From positions 1 to 59,885 of the forward strand of contig JAFUTX010000016.1 of the NCBI GenBank assembly GCA_017484065.1: a DNA stretch of 59,885 nt, read 5' to 3'. The translations under genes and the position numbers were made by a program. Below the pieces are notes generated by a model. The model saw only the letters and a program-made list of their open reading frames with translations, had not been told where the DNA came from and made no database searches. Positions within the stretch are counted from its first letter, which is position 1; each line of letters opens with the position of its first letter. This DNA comes from Bacilli bacterium (GTDB lineage Bacteria > Bacillota_I > Bacilli_A > RF39 > UBA660). Positions 27,241-35,989 of the stretch are shown piece after piece.

Positions 27241-27828
27241 TTATATATTATTAACTTTAACCATCGCTGGTCTTATAACTTTATCATTATATGTATAACC
27301 TTTTTGTAATACATCTACCACTGTATTATCAGGTAAATCTTTATTACTTTCAGTTAATACTGCTTCCATACTTTCTGGATCAAATTCTTTATTTAAACAA
27401 TCAATAACTTTAACATTTTTACTTTCTAGTATCTTAGTTAAATCAGCATAAATAAGTTTAAATCCACTTAAGAATTTGCTTAAATCATCAGCTAGATTAT
27501 CATCATCAAGAGTTATTGCTCTTTCAAAATTATCAACTACTCTAAGTAATTCTTTAATTAATTCGATACCATCGTATTTACAAATTCGATTAATTTCATC
27601 ATCATATCTACGACGCATATTTTGCATTTCTGCACTTATTCTTAAAACCTTTTCATTTAGAGTTTTATTTTCTTCTTTTAACTTTTCTAATTCTTTATTT
27701 TCTTTAACTTCTTTTTTATCTTTCTTATCTTTTTTTATTTCAACTTGTTCTTCCATTACTTCATCTTTTTTCTTTGGAAGAGCATTATCTTCTACTTTTT
27801 TCTTATGTTCTTTCAAATCAATTCTCAC
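27241..27828 (-). CDS. grpE: Nucleotide exchange factor GrpE
   Basis: The 195-residue protein releases ADP from DnaK. An N-terminal charged coiled coil (KELEKLKEENKTLNEKVLRI) leads to the conserved head with RAITL and VVDVLQKGYTYNDKVIRPAMVKV at the C-terminus. The GTG start overlaps the hrcA stop by 4 bases (GTGA). Confidence 0.97.
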   Translation of the reverse strand: MRIDLKEHKKKVEDNALPKKKDEVMEEQVEIKKDKKDKKEVKENKELEKLKEENKTLNEKVLRISAEMQNMRRRYDDEINRICKYDGIELIKELLRVVDNFERAITLDDDNLADDLSKFLSGFKLIYADLTKILESKNVKVIDCLNKEFDPESMEAVLTESNKDLPDNTVVDVLQKGYTYNDKVIRPAMVKVNNI

Positions 27829-28826
27829 TCTCTTGTTTCTAAATTTTTAGTAATATAATCAAGTAATCCTACTACTTTGTCATATTCCATCCTTTTTGGA
27901 CCCACAATAGCAATAGTTCCTTCTTCACCATTAATATTATATTTACTTTTAACTATTGTTACATCATTATCAAAATCATTTTCTTCACCAATATAAACAT
28001 TAACACGATTATTCTCTTTATCTTCAACTAATTTACGAATAAGATTTTCATCTTCAAACTTATTAACTAATCTTCTAATATCTTCTGTATTATTATATTC
28101 AGGTTGATTCAACATTTTTGATTTACCACTAACATGTACATTAGTAGTATTTTTCACAAAGTCATTAAAAGCATCATGGAATATATTATATACAGCTTCA
28201 TATTGATTAATTTGCCTTGAAATAATCGGTTTTATCTCAAACTCTAAACGATTACTAACTTCATCAATTGGTGTACCAACTAACATTTTATTAATAATCT
28301 CACTTGTCTTAACTAACTCTTGAATATTAGTTTTAGGTGGTAAAGTAAATTGTTTGTTCTCAACTATTCCTTTATCAGTTACTACTACTGCAACTATTTT
28401 TTCATTTGTTAAAGGAATAATGTTAACTTGTTGTAATGCATTTTCACTACTACTTGTTCCTAAAACAACACTCGTATAATTAGTTATATCACTAATTATT
28501 TCCATGCATTTACTAATAGCATCACTAAGTTTTAAGTCATGATTAGTAAATATTGTTTGAAGTTTTAATACATCTTCTCCCGTTAATTCTTTTGGCTTCA
28601 TTAAATGATCGACATAATATTTATAACCTTTTTCGCTTGGAATACGTCCACTAGATATATGATTTTTTTCTATATAACCTAAATCTTCTAGAACGCCCAT
28701 TTCATTACGAATCGTTGCACTTGAACAATTAAATGTTTCGCATAGAGACCTACTACCAACTGGTTTAACAGTTTTAATATAATTCTCAACAATAACTTTC
28801 AATAGTTCCTCTCTTCGTTCGTTCAA
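27825..28826 (-). CDS. hrcA: Heat-inducible transcription repressor HrcA
   Basis: The 333-residue repressor binds CIRCE operators with its N-terminal winged helix (VGSRSLCETFNCSSATIRNEM, then LEDLGYIEKNHISSGRIPS), followed by the GAF-like sensing domain. The start is TTG at 28826, 6 bases after AGGTGAT-type sequence. It leads the hrcA-grpE-dnaK-pepF-dnaJ gene set and its own promoter carries a CIRCE element. Confidence 0.98.
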   Translation of the reverse strand: MNERREELLKVIVENYIKTVKPVGSRSLCETFNCSSATIRNEMGVLEDLGYIEKNHISSGRIPSEKGYKYYVDHLMKPKELTGEDVLKLQTIFTNHDLKLSDAISKCMEIISDITNYTSVVLGTSSSENALQQVNIIPLTNEKIVAVVVTDKGIVENKQFTLPPKTNIQELVKTSEIINKMLVGTPIDEVSNRLEFEIKPIISRQINQYEAVYNIFHDAFNDFVKNTTNVHVSGKSKMLNQPEYNNTEDIRRLVNKFEDENLIRKLVEDKENNRVNVYIGEENDFDNDVTIVKSKYNINGEEGTIAIVGPKRMEYDKVVGLLDYITKNLETRE

Positions 28827-28841
28827 ATGAAATCACCTTCT

Positions 28842-28901
28842 TTAGCACTGTATTTTCCTAAGTGCTAAATACATTATAATCTTATGATTAGCACTTGTCA
28901 A
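28842..28901 (-). promoter_or_regulatory. hrcA promoter with CIRCE operator
   Basis: On the minus strand TTGACA (28901-28896) and TATAAT (28878-28873) are 17 bases apart, both perfect. Immediately downstream is a 9-9-9 inverted repeat, 28868-28842, that matches CIRCE (TTAGCACT core arms) except at the innermost base of each arm. A further half site AGTGCTAA (28895-28888) fills the spacer between the two promoter boxes. Confidence 0.92.
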
Positions 28902-28948
28902 TATAGAACTGCTAATTTTGTGAAATTTAGACACTTGTTTAAATTTAG

Positions 28949-28975
28949 TCAAAAAAAAGTACTTTTTCAGTACTT
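28949..28975 (-). terminator. Terminator of the WXG100-like operon
   Basis: A 7-bp stem (AAGTACT with AGTACTT, loop of 5) is followed by a T8 run on the minus strand. The TAA stop of the last gene (28976-28974) overlaps the stem. Confidence 0.85.
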
Positions 28976-29318
28976 ATTGTATTTCAACTAATGCATCAAA
29001 TTTATTGATAAGTTCCTCAAATCTGCTTTCAAATTTCTCGTTAATCAATTCTTGTTCATCAAGAGTTTTATTAACAGCATCATATAATCTATTTGAAAAA
29101 CTTTCTAATTTATTATTAAATTTAGTAGTAGTATTTCCAAGTTCAGTAGCAGTACTAGTTGCTATATTATCATTATCATTATAATTAGCAAATTTATCTA
29201 TTGCACTAACTATGGAATTAAGATTATCAACTATATTATTTGTATATTTTCTTAAATTTTCATTATCATTATAAATATTATTTCTATCAACTAAGATCTC
29301 ATAAAAATTTTGTGCCAT
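28974..29318 (-). CDS. Small helical WXG100-superfamily-like protein (last gene of cluster)
   Basis: The 114-residue protein is predicted almost wholly helical and Asn-rich, with a polar turn in the middle (ATSTATELGNTTTKF) between two long amphipathic helices. Size and shape resemble Esx/WXG100 or related helical-hairpin proteins, but no W-x-G is present, so it may be a partner rather than a true family member. It is the sixth gene of a tight operon (9-19 base gaps), translated from a TAGGAGGT site, and ends in a terminator overlapping its stop. Confidence 0.5.
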   Translation of the reverse strand: MAQNFYEILVDRNNIYNDNENLRKYTNNIVDNLNSIVSAIDKFANYNDNDNIATSTATELGNTTTKFNNKLESFSNRLYDAVNKTLDEQELINEKFESRFEELINKFDALVEIQ

Positions 29319-29327
29319 AATTACCTC

Positions 29328-29603
29328 CTATACATAGTCAGATAGTCGATCAAGTTGTCTTTGATAACGATCAACCAATTTTTCTAAATTTGTTATAGTT
29401 TGATTTACTAAATCTAACATTTCACTTAATTCTTGGTAAGCTTGATCTGCTGATAAACTTTGCCATACTTCTTTTATATAATCAAGTAAGCTTCTAAGTT
29501 TTTCATTTTTACCAGTTAAATCATTTAAATGACCTTCTAATCTTCTTACACAACTATTAACTTGTTCATAATCAAAAGCCATTTCATCATTATATCCGTA
29601 CAT
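29328..29603 (-). CDS. WXG100-like protein
   Basis: The 91-residue protein has the size and fold pattern of WXG100 secreted proteins: helix (FDYEQVNSCVRRLEGHLNDL), turn with EVWQSLSADQAYQEL in which W-x-S replaces W-x-G, and a second helix (VNQTITNLEKLVDRYQRQLD). WXG100 proteins are small dimers exported by type VII secretion. Position inside a run of similar genes supports the call. A C-terminal Y-x-x-x-[DE] export signal is not clear here. Confidence 0.6.
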   Translation of the reverse strand: MYGYNDEMAFDYEQVNSCVRRLEGHLNDLTGKNEKLRSLLDYIKEVWQSLSADQAYQELSEMLDLVNQTITNLEKLVDRYQRQLDRLSDYV

Positions 29604-29613
29604 TACAAGCCTC

Positions 29614-29964
29614 CTAATCTAAATTAAATGAATTCAATTCAGCAGTCATATTGCTAATTGTTTCATTTAATCTATCATTATATGTAGTATTTATTTCAGA
29701 AATACTGTCTACATTATTTGTTATTCTGTTATAAAGATTTTGTGTATAGTAATTTACTCCATCTTTTTCAGTATTAACTATATTCATCCATTTTTCAGTA
29801 GTATTAATTATTGCACCAGCATTTAATCCACTGTTAACTAAATTATATAGTTCATCATGAATATTATTTAAAGTTTCTTCTACTTGATTACCCAAATTTT
29901 TTAAATCTTCAGTTAAAGTTCTTAACTGTTCGGAATCCATATTCATACGTTCATTGCTATTCAT
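29614..29964 (-). CDS. Small helical protein of the WXG100-like cluster
   Basis: The 116-residue protein starts with a helix (MDSEQLRTLTEDLKNLGNQVEETLNNIHDEL in outline), has a central region with TEKWMNIVNTEKDG and a C-terminal helix. Its dimension and helical-hairpin layout fit the Esx-like superfamily, with the Trp close to the usual hinge, but the motif is not canonical. It is 10 bases upstream of the next gene and has a GGAGG ribosome site. Confidence 0.5.
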   Translation of the reverse strand: MNSNERMNMDSEQLRTLTEDLKNLGNQVEETLNNIHDELYNLVNSGLNAGAIINTTEKWMNIVNTEKDGVNYYTQNLYNRITNNVDSISEINTTYNDRLNETISNMTAELNSFNLD

Positions 29965-29979
29965 TTAAATTCCTCCAAT

Positions 29980-30267
29980 CTAATATTTGCTGCTAGCTTC
30001 TTCAACATCTTTATAATAAGATGCTGTTACGTTAATTAATTCTTTAATATTTCTAATATAAGTATCTATAAAAGGAAATACTGTATCATCAAAATCTGTT
30101 TTAAATTCATTAGCATCATTACCAGCCCAATTTTTGGTACATAATTCTTCAACAATTTTTTCCATTTGTTTTTTATAGTCACTTAATTCATCAACTAAAT
30201 CTTGTACTTCTCTATTAAACTCTCTAAAACTATTATAGTTTACAGAAGTTCTACTATTTATTGCCAT
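29980..30267 (-). CDS. WXG100 family protein
   Basis: This 95-residue protein is the best match to WXG100 in the cluster: helix 1 (EFNREVQDLVDELSDYKKQM), hinge NWAGNDANEFKTDFD with W-A-G at the motif position near residue 49, and helix 2 (VFPFIDTYIRNIKELINVTA). It ends ASYYKDVEEASSKY, which includes Y-x-x-x-E, resembling the type VII export signal. It is likely a secreted dimer. Fifth of the six genes counted from the end of the operon is the next upstream gene. Confidence 0.75.
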   Translation of the reverse strand: MAINSRTSVNYNSFREFNREVQDLVDELSDYKKQMEKIVEELCTKNWAGNDANEFKTDFDDTVFPFIDTYIRNIKELINVTASYYKDVEEASSKY

Positions 30268-30285
30268 AATACATTTTCCTTTCTA

Positions 30286-30786
30286 TTAATCTTCCCAACC
30301 AACAAAGAATCCCGGAATTTCATCACTAGCTGTATTTATATTGTTTTTTACATCATTTATATAATTTGATGAGCTTGCTGTAGTTGTGTTACTACTTGTA
30401 GCTGTACTAGTTTGTTTTGCAGATCCTGCTACTTTTTCAGCTGCAGTTTTTAATTCGCTAACATTAACTGAGCTAAAAGTATTATTGCTAGTGCTTTCTT
30501 CAGGTTCAGCATTTGTCCACCCTTTATCAATTTCTGAAATATTATCTAAATCAGTTTTAATTGTTTGATATATTAAATTAATATCAGCATAAAGTGCACT
30601 ACCACAATATTTTACACTACCAGCAAATTTATTTAGTGCTGTTTTCCCAGGTCCACCTACACCATCAAAAGTATCAATATTAGTTGCTATTTCATTAGAT
30701 AGCTCTCTAATATTTTCAGATAATTTATCAAATGTTGCCAATAATTGATTGGCTTCATTTTTCGATTTAATTTGTATTGAAGGCAT
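30286..30786 (-). CDS. Esx-like helical protein with Ser/Thr-rich C-terminal part
   Basis: The 166-residue protein has an N-terminal helical hairpin of about 90 residues (EANQLLATFDKLSENIRELS, then GGPGKTALNKFAGSVKYCG and a second helix), similar to the other proteins of the cluster, followed by a low-complexity Ser/Thr/Ala region (about 105-140) and a tail ending FFVGWED. Its start overlaps the stop of the preceding gene by one base (TAATG), indicating coupled translation. Specific function is unknown. Confidence 0.5.
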   Translation of the reverse strand: MPSIQIKSKNEANQLLATFDKLSENIRELSNEIATNIDTFDGVGGPGKTALNKFAGSVKYCGSALYADINLIYQTIKTDLDNISEIDKGWTNAEPEESTSNNTFSSVNVSELKTAAEKVAGSAKQTSTATSSNTTTASSSNYINDVKNNINTASDEIPGFFVGWED

Positions 30787-31430
30787 TAATAATTTCCTCC
30801 TTTCAATGATGAAGAGCTTTGTCTTATATCATTTGCATATTCTTTAAATAAATTTACAATTTCATCCATCAAATCAATATGTTTATTAGCTCTTGCTATA
30901 TCATTATTTGTTCTTTCAATGTATTCTTTAGTTCTAGCACTATACATTGTATTAGCTAAACTATCACTTGCACTAGCAAGTTCATTAATATTTGTTTTTA
31001 ATTCATCAGTTTTAGCAGTAATAGTGTTACATAGTCTAATAACATCTTCATAGTTTAAGGCAGTTTTATTTCTATCCTCACTACTAGAACCATTATATCC
31101 TACTGTATCTTTATTAATTGCATTAAGGGCAGAGTTCATACTGTTATATGCCCCAATATTCTCACTTTCGCCTCTACGTTCATAGAATGTTTCTATATTA
31201 CCATCTTGTTTAGCGAACTTATCATATGTATCTTTTCCCATAACATATGATTTATATGTTCCATCCTCTTTTATATCATCTACTTGAACATATTTATCGT
31301 TATAAACTGCGGTAGTTCCAGCACCATTAGAATAAGTACCAGTTTGTGCATTATCATATCCACGATTTATTTCGCCATATGTTCCCTCGTATCTTCCTAA
31401 TGACTCTGTAGTTGTTTCATTAGTTGCCAT
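30786..31430 (-). CDS. First gene of the WXG100-like cluster; unknown function
   Basis: The 214-residue product has an N-terminal Gly/Tyr/Thr-rich disordered part (TTTESLGRYEGTYGEINRGY), a short beta-rich segment (KYVQVDDIKEDGTYKSYVMG) and a C-terminal helical hairpin (about residues 115-205) ending LFKEYANDIRQSSSSLKG. The C-terminal part resembles the small helical proteins that follow, so it may be an Esx-like domain with an added head. It is the first gene behind a consensus promoter and a strong AAGGAGG ribosome site. No ATPase or membrane component of a secretion system is encoded beside it. Confidence 0.5.
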   Translation of the reverse strand: MATNETTTESLGRYEGTYGEINRGYDNAQTGTYSNGAGTTAVYNDKYVQVDDIKEDGTYKSYVMGKDTYDKFAKQDGNIETFYERRGESENIGAYNSMNSALNAINKDTVGYNGSSSEDRNKTALNYEDVIRLCNTITAKTDELKTNINELASASDSLANTMYSARTKEYIERTNNDIARANKHIDLMDEIVNLFKEYANDIRQSSSSLKGGNY

Positions 31431-31478
31431 TTATTTTCCTCCTTCGCTTAGTAGTATCCGACTACTCTACTATAGATA

Positions 31479-31508
31479 ATTATACAATTAGCAAATTATC
31501 TTTGTCAA
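31479..31508 (-). promoter_or_regulatory. Promoter of the WXG100-like operon
   Basis: On the minus strand TTGACA (31508-31503) and TATAAT (31484-31479) are both perfect, 18 bases apart. The leader between it and the first start codon can form a hairpin AGTAGT-CGGAT-ACTACT. This is one of the strongest promoters in the window, which suggests abundant products. Confidence 0.8.
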
Positions 31509-31510
31509 AT

Positions 31511-31538
31511 AAAAAAAGACATATTTACACAATATGTC
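31511..31538 (-). terminator. Terminator downstream of greA
   Basis: A 7-bp stem (GACATAT with ATATGTC, 7-base loop) precedes a T7 run on the minus strand, 21 bases after the greA stop and just upstream of the next promoter. Confidence 0.8.
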
Positions 31539-31558
31539 ATTAATATACATTATTTTTG

Positions 31559-32026
31559 TTAATTAATTGATTTTAAAGTAACTTCGTAAGCTCCATTTGG
31601 ACTTTCAACTTTAATTACATCTCCAACTTTGTGTCCAAGTACTGCAACTCCTATAGGACTTTCATTACTAATCTTATTATTAAATGGATCAGCTTCCATA
31701 GAACCTACTATTTGATAAGTTTCTTCATCATCTTCATCATAAGCAATAGTAACAGTAGAACCAATATGTACTTCATCACTATTTTTCTTATCTACTATTT
31801 CAGCATGTTCTAATTGGTATTCCAATTCTTTAATACGAGCTTCTAATTGAGCTTGGTCATTACGAGCAGCATCATAATCAGCATTCTCTGATAAATCACC
31901 CATAGCTCTAGCTTCCTTTAATGTTTTAATAACTTCAGGTCTTTTAACTAGCTTTAAATCATTTAATTCGTTTTCTAGTGCTAAATAACCTTCAGCAGTT
32001 AAGTAAAATTTATTTTCTGTTTTCAT
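31559..32026 (-). CDS. greA: Transcription elongation factor GreA
   Basis: The 155-residue factor rescues backtracked RNA polymerase by stimulating transcript cleavage. The N-terminal coiled coil (LKEARAMGDLSENADYDAAR, with the acidic tip) and the C-terminal FKBP-like domain (GKSPIG-type segment, here NESPIGVAVLGHKVGD) are intact. It ends the yrzL-ruvX-yrzB-mltG-trmR-U32-U32-greA series, as in Bacillus. Confidence 0.97.
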   Translation of the reverse strand: MKTENKFYLTAEGYLALENELNDLKLVKRPEVIKTLKEARAMGDLSENADYDAARNDQAQLEARIKELEYQLEHAEIVDKKNSDEVHIGSTVTIAYDEDDEETYQIVGSMEADPFNNKISNESPIGVAVLGHKVGDVIKVESPNGAYEVTLKSIN

Positions 32027-32063
32027 TTGTTTTCACCTCATAAAAAATATCTTCCTAAGAATA

Positions 32064-33257
32064 CTACAAATAACTATCTTTGTCAAACACTTTTAACCTT
32101 AAAATATCATTTTTATTAACTTTTTTATCAAGTGGTAGTTTAACAATCATTTTAGGATGATTAGCAACTTCAATTTGCTTACCATCTTCATCGTATATTG
32201 TATGTATTTTATACTCAAATGTTGCATTGTTTGGACTAATAAATTCTCCTACCATACCATTTTTAAAATAATTACGTTCTTCTAATGTAACTAATTTATT
32301 TTCATCATCATAATCAAGTACTATACCTAAGAAATCTTGATTAGATTCCTCTTGTCTACCTAAGAAGTATTGTTCTTTTTCTGTAGGTAGTCCCTTATAA
32401 AATTGGGGAGTTGATTCTCTATTAGCACAACGATTAATTACATCTAAATAATAACTCATTTTGCCTTCTGTTAATGTATTATCAAGTATCTTATCAATAA
32501 TTTTACGATATACTCCAATTACTGTAGCTATGTAATAAACTGAACGCATTCTACCTTCTACTTTAAAAGAATTAACACCAATATCAATCATATCTTTAAT
32601 ATTTTCTACTTGATTTAAGTCTTTTGGAGTAATACTAAATTTATTATCATCTTTATCAAATTCCCAACGACATATTTGTGCACAAGCTCCTCTATTACTA
32701 TCACGATTAGTAAGAGTATTAGAAAGCACACAATGGCCAGAAAAAGCAGTACACATAGCTCCTTGAATAAAGTGTTCTATATCTAAGCCAGTATTTTTTT
32801 TAATTGAGATAATATCTTCTCTTGATGCTTCACGAGCAAGTACTACTCTTTTAATACCTAAATTTTTAAATACAAGAGCACTCTTAGAATTTAAAGTACT
32901 AGCTTGGGTAGATAAATGCATTTCTAAATTTAGCCTTAAACGATTAATTATTTCAAATACTATAATATCACTAGCAATAATAGCATCTACACCTATACTA
33001 TCTAATTCTTTTAAATACTCTTCTAATCCTTCTAAATCATCATTATGAAATAAAATATTAACAGTTATATATATTTTCTTTTTTAAATTATGAGCAAATT
33101 CTACAGCTTCTTTAATATTATCAATACTAAAATTTTTAGCATTAGCTCTTAAACTGTATTTATAACCGCCCATATATATAGCATCAGCTCCATAAAGGCA
33201 AGCTATCTTTAATCTTTCTAGATCCCCTGCCGGAGCAAGTAATTCAACTTTTTTCAT
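32064..33257 (-). CDS. Peptidase U32 family protein, large subunit type (YrrO-like)
   Basis: The 397-residue protein carries the U32 signature IEHFIQGAMCTAFSGHCVLS near residue 170 and the N-terminal VELLAPAGDLERLKIACLYGADAIYMGG. In other bacteria this family (RlhA, TrhP, YrrO) is needed for hydroxylation of tRNA or rRNA bases rather than for simple proteolysis; in Bacillus YrrN and YrrO act together in 5-hydroxyuridine formation in tRNA. The gene overlaps the second U32-like gene by 4 bases (ATGA), and TrmR, the methyltransferase that modifies the same tRNA position, is encoded just upstream. This gives a local wobble-uridine modification set. Confidence 0.9.
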   Translation of the reverse strand: MKKVELLAPAGDLERLKIACLYGADAIYMGGYKYSLRANAKNFSIDNIKEAVEFAHNLKKKIYITVNILFHNDDLEGLEEYLKELDSIGVDAIIASDIIVFEIINRLRLNLEMHLSTQASTLNSKSALVFKNLGIKRVVLAREASREDIISIKKNTGLDIEHFIQGAMCTAFSGHCVLSNTLTNRDSNRGACAQICRWEFDKDDNKFSITPKDLNQVENIKDMIDIGVNSFKVEGRMRSVYYIATVIGVYRKIIDKILDNTLTEGKMSYYLDVINRCANRESTPQFYKGLPTEKEQYFLGRQEESNQDFLGIVLDYDDENKLVTLEERNYFKNGMVGEFISPNNATFEYKIHTIYDEDGKQIEVANHPKMIVKLPLDKKVNKNDILRLKVFDKDSYL

Positions 33258-34066
33258 TTTATCACTTCTTTTATATTAACAATACTTTTTTTATTTAAAA
33301 AGGTATTATCTAATTCTATATTTAGATTATCTAAATCTTGATTATTTATTATTCTACTAACTAATTCTACTACTATATCAGTATCTAAAAATAATGGATT
33401 AACCCAATTATATAATATATTTTTATGAAGCATTAAATCTTTATTATAATAGTATTTACCACTATAAAATATAGTACCAAAATCATTTTCCATAACTTTA
33501 AACTTGTAATTATTAATTGGTTCAGTTATATCACTAACTCTTTTTATTTCTAAATTATGATATCTATCAAAATTAGATAATAAAGTTCTTCTAGAATACA
33601 TTAAGTCATTTAAACCAAAAGTATAGATAATACATGGTTTATTTGTTTTATCTAGTATTTCATTTATTTCTTCTTTAGTTATATCACTAGATATAATGAC
33701 TGAATCTACCATTTTTAGATATTCATTAATACTTTGATAATTTAAACCATTATGAATCATATAATAAATCTTTTTAACATTAAGATTTAATTCATTTATT
33801 AACTCTAATACTCCTAAATCTTCAAAAATAATACCTGATATATTATTAGGAATGCTTTTCAAAATATTTTCTAACACATTTAAATCTTTATCATCTAAAA
33901 TACGATTAATTAGTATATAAGCATTACTTATCTTTATCTCACTTATCTTAAAACATTGTTCATATCCAACACAAAAACCTTCTAATGGAAAAAGAAAAGT
34001 ACAATCTTGTACTTTCTTTAACAATTCTTTATCAGTTACAGTCAACAAGATATTATTTACTTGCAT
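33254..34066 (-). CDS. Peptidase U32-like protein, small partner (YrrN-like)
   Basis: The protein of about 270 residues is a divergent U32-type TIM barrel that lacks the full Cys signature; alternation such as NNISGIIFEDLGVLELINEL and DSVIISSDITKEEI supports the barrel. Position between trmR and the larger U32 gene corresponds to yrrN of Bacillus, whose product acts with YrrO in tRNA uridine hydroxylation. I start it at ATG 34066, which overlaps the trmR stop region, instead of the ATG nine codons upstream; both are possible. Confidence 0.75.
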   Translation of the reverse strand: MQVNNILLTVTDKELLKKVQDCTFLFPLEGFCVGYEQCFKISEIKISNAYILINRILDDKDLNVLENILKSIPNNISGIIFEDLGVLELINELNLNVKKIYYMIHNGLNYQSINEYLKMVDSVIISSDITKEEINEILDKTNKPCIIYTFGLNDLMYSRRTLLSNFDRYHNLEIKRVSDITEPINNYKFKVMENDFGTIFYSGKYYYNKDLMLHKNILYNWVNPLFLDTDIVVELVSRIINNQDLDNLNIELDNTFLNKKSIVNIKEVIK

Positions 34067-34652
34067 TTTTCTTTGTACTAAATGATAAGCCATCCCCTAA
34101 GTCAAAAAACTTAGTATCAAACTCTTCATTATCCTTTAAAAATTCAATATAGTTTTCAATTTTTGTAACTAATCCTTTTAAGTTTTTGCTTTCTATTTTT
34201 TCAGATTTACCTACATAACCATGAAATTTTAAGTTATCAGTAATAATAACTCCATTATCACTTAAGAAATATTTATACTTTTCAAAAAACTTCATATATT
34301 GACCTTTAGCAGCATCAATAAAAATTAAATCATATTTATTATTTGGATCTAAATTAAGATCTAAAGCATCTTGAAATACAACATGAACTTTATTTTCCAT
34401 ATTGCATTTTTTAACATTTTTTAAACACTCCATATATCTAGCTTCGTCTTTTTCAATAGTTGTTACTACTGTCTCAGGATTAGCACTAGCCATTAAGATA
34501 CTTGAATATCCTATAGCGCTACCAATTTCTAAGATAGATTTAACATTATTTTTCTTAATATACTTCATAATATATGCTATTGAATCTTTTTCAATAATTG
34601 GAACATTATGTTCATTAGCATACTCTTCCATTTCTAATATATATTGTTTCAT
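34053..34652 (-). CDS. trmR: tRNA 5-hydroxyuridine methyltransferase (O-methyltransferase family 3)
   Basis: The 199-residue enzyme has the SAM motif EIGSAIGYSSILMA near residue 41, TIEKDEARY, and FIDAAKGQYMKFFEKY, all typical of family-3 O-methyltransferases. Its Bacillus orthologue in the same gene order (yrrM/trmR) methylates 5-hydroxyuridine at tRNA position 34. It lies between mltG (2-base gap) and the U32 pair that would make its substrate. Confidence 0.85.
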   Translation of the reverse strand: MKQYILEMEEYANEHNVPIIEKDSIAYIMKYIKKNNVKSILEIGSAIGYSSILMASANPETVVTTIEKDEARYMECLKNVKKCNMENKVHVVFQDALDLNLDPNNKYDLIFIDAAKGQYMKFFEKYKYFLSDNGVIITDNLKFHGYVGKSEKIESKNLKGLVTKIENYIEFLKDNEEFDTKFFDLGDGLSFSTKKNASK

Positions 34653-34654
34653 TA

Positions 34655-35701
34655 TTAACCACCTAACTCTGCTTTATATTTTAAGAATTCTTCATATGTA
34701 CTTGCAAAGAATACTTTTTTAGTTTTAACATCCGCATAGAAATAAACATAATTTGTATTGCTTGGATTAAATGTAGCATCAATACTTTCTAGTGATGAAT
34801 TAGTAATAGGACCAATTGGTAACTTACCTGTCATATTTACATTTCTAGTATTGTATGGACTTGTACTTCTTAAATCGTTAGCAGTTAACACATCAGTCAT
34901 TTCTTTATCAACTGCATAATAAGTTGTTACATCCATTCCTAGAGGCATATTAGTATCCAATCTCTTATATATTACTTGACTTACACTTTTACGATCTTCA
35001 CTAGCTATTCCTTCCATCTCAACAATACTAGCTATTGTTAAGTATTCATGAACATTATATTTACCATTTTCTATTAATGATTTATATGGTTCTAACTTCT
35101 TCTCCATATTATCAAGGATAACTCCTACTATTTGTTTAATATCATACTTAAGTGGTATTTTATAAGTATCAGGGAAGAAATAACCCTCTAATGGATATTT
35201 AATACCATCTGCAAGTATACTATCAGTTATAAACCAATATTTATTAATCAACTCTTGTAAATACTCTTTATCACTTAATGTATCAAGTATTTCATCTTCA
35301 TCAAGATTAAACTCTTTAGCTATTACTTCAGCATATTTCTTTATTGTTTTACCTTCGATTAATTTAAGAGTTACATCTTGATGAGACTCTATTGTATCAC
35401 CTTTAGCAATTTTCTTAAGTATATCTTGAGTTGACATACTCTCATTTAATTCATAATTACCTGCTTGTAAAACAATGCTTCTATTTAAAAATACATAAGT
35501 CATAGTAACTAATTTACTCTTTATTAAATTAGCTGTTTTTAAATCATCAATTATTTGAACCTTTGATTTACCAGCTCCTACGGTAAACTTAACATTTTTC
35601 TTGCTATCACTAACTGGTTTTAAACCCAAAATAAACACAAGTGCTACAACTAATACAGTTGTAATAGCTGTAGTACATATTATTATTGCTTTCTTTTTCA
35701 C
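34655..35701 (-). CDS. mltG: Endolytic murein transglycosylase MltG (YceG-like)
   Basis: The 348-residue membrane protein cleaves nascent peptidoglycan strands and may set glycan length. One membrane helix at residues 5-28 is followed by a LysM-like region and the YceG domain with the catalytic Glu in LTIASIVEMEG (near residue 223), PLGMDVTTYYA and the C-terminal GKLPIGPITNSSLESIDA block. Its gene is between yrzB and trmR as in Bacillus (yrrL). Confidence 0.95.
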   Translation of the reverse strand: MKKKAIIICTTAITTVLVVALVFILGLKPVSDSKKNVKFTVGAGKSKVQIIDDLKTANLIKSKLVTMTYVFLNRSIVLQAGNYELNESMSTQDILKKIAKGDTIESHQDVTLKLIEGKTIKKYAEVIAKEFNLDEDEILDTLSDKEYLQELINKYWFITDSILADGIKYPLEGYFFPDTYKIPLKYDIKQIVGVILDNMEKKLEPYKSLIENGKYNVHEYLTIASIVEMEGIASEDRKSVSQVIYKRLDTNMPLGMDVTTYYAVDKEMTDVLTANDLRSTSPYNTRNVNMTGKLPIGPITNSSLESIDATFNPSNTNYVYFYADVKTKKVFFASTYEEFLKYKAELGG

Positions 35702-35713
35702 ACTTCCACCTTA

Positions 35714-35989
35714 TTACTCAAATTCTTCCTTTTTATCTTCCATTTCATACAAAATTCTTTCAAGCATTTGCCATTCTTCATCAGTTTCAATTCTTTGTAA
35801 TGAAATACTTTCTTTAGTCTTGTCAAATATTGAAGCATAACAATTAGTAAACCCATTATCATCTTCTTTATTATCAGTATAAATCAAATAACTCTTATGA
35901 ATATCTGATGTATCTATTTGACATATTTTAGACAAGATTTTCTTTCCTTTTTTAGTTTCAACTTCAAAATTATTAATTGCTAAATCCAT
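35714..35989 (-). CDS. DUF1292 protein (YrzB-like)
   Basis: The 91-residue acidic protein has the DUF1292 pattern (KSYLIYTDNKEDDNGFTNCYASIFD). It overlaps the end of ruvX by 17 bases. In Bacillus yrzB occupies the same place between yrrK (ruvX) and yrrL (mltG); the function is unknown. The C-terminus is a short charged helix. Confidence 0.8.
   Translation of the reverse strand: MDLAINNFEVETKKGKKILSKICQIDTSDIHKSYLIYTDNKEDDNGFTNCYASIFDKTKESISLQRIETDEEWQMLERILYEMEDKKEEFE

Noticed and set aside
7231-28826. Use of the Mollicutes genetic code (TGA as Trp)
   Set aside because: TGA ends hrcA and lspA at the expected family length and all Trp codons seen at conserved sites are TGG.
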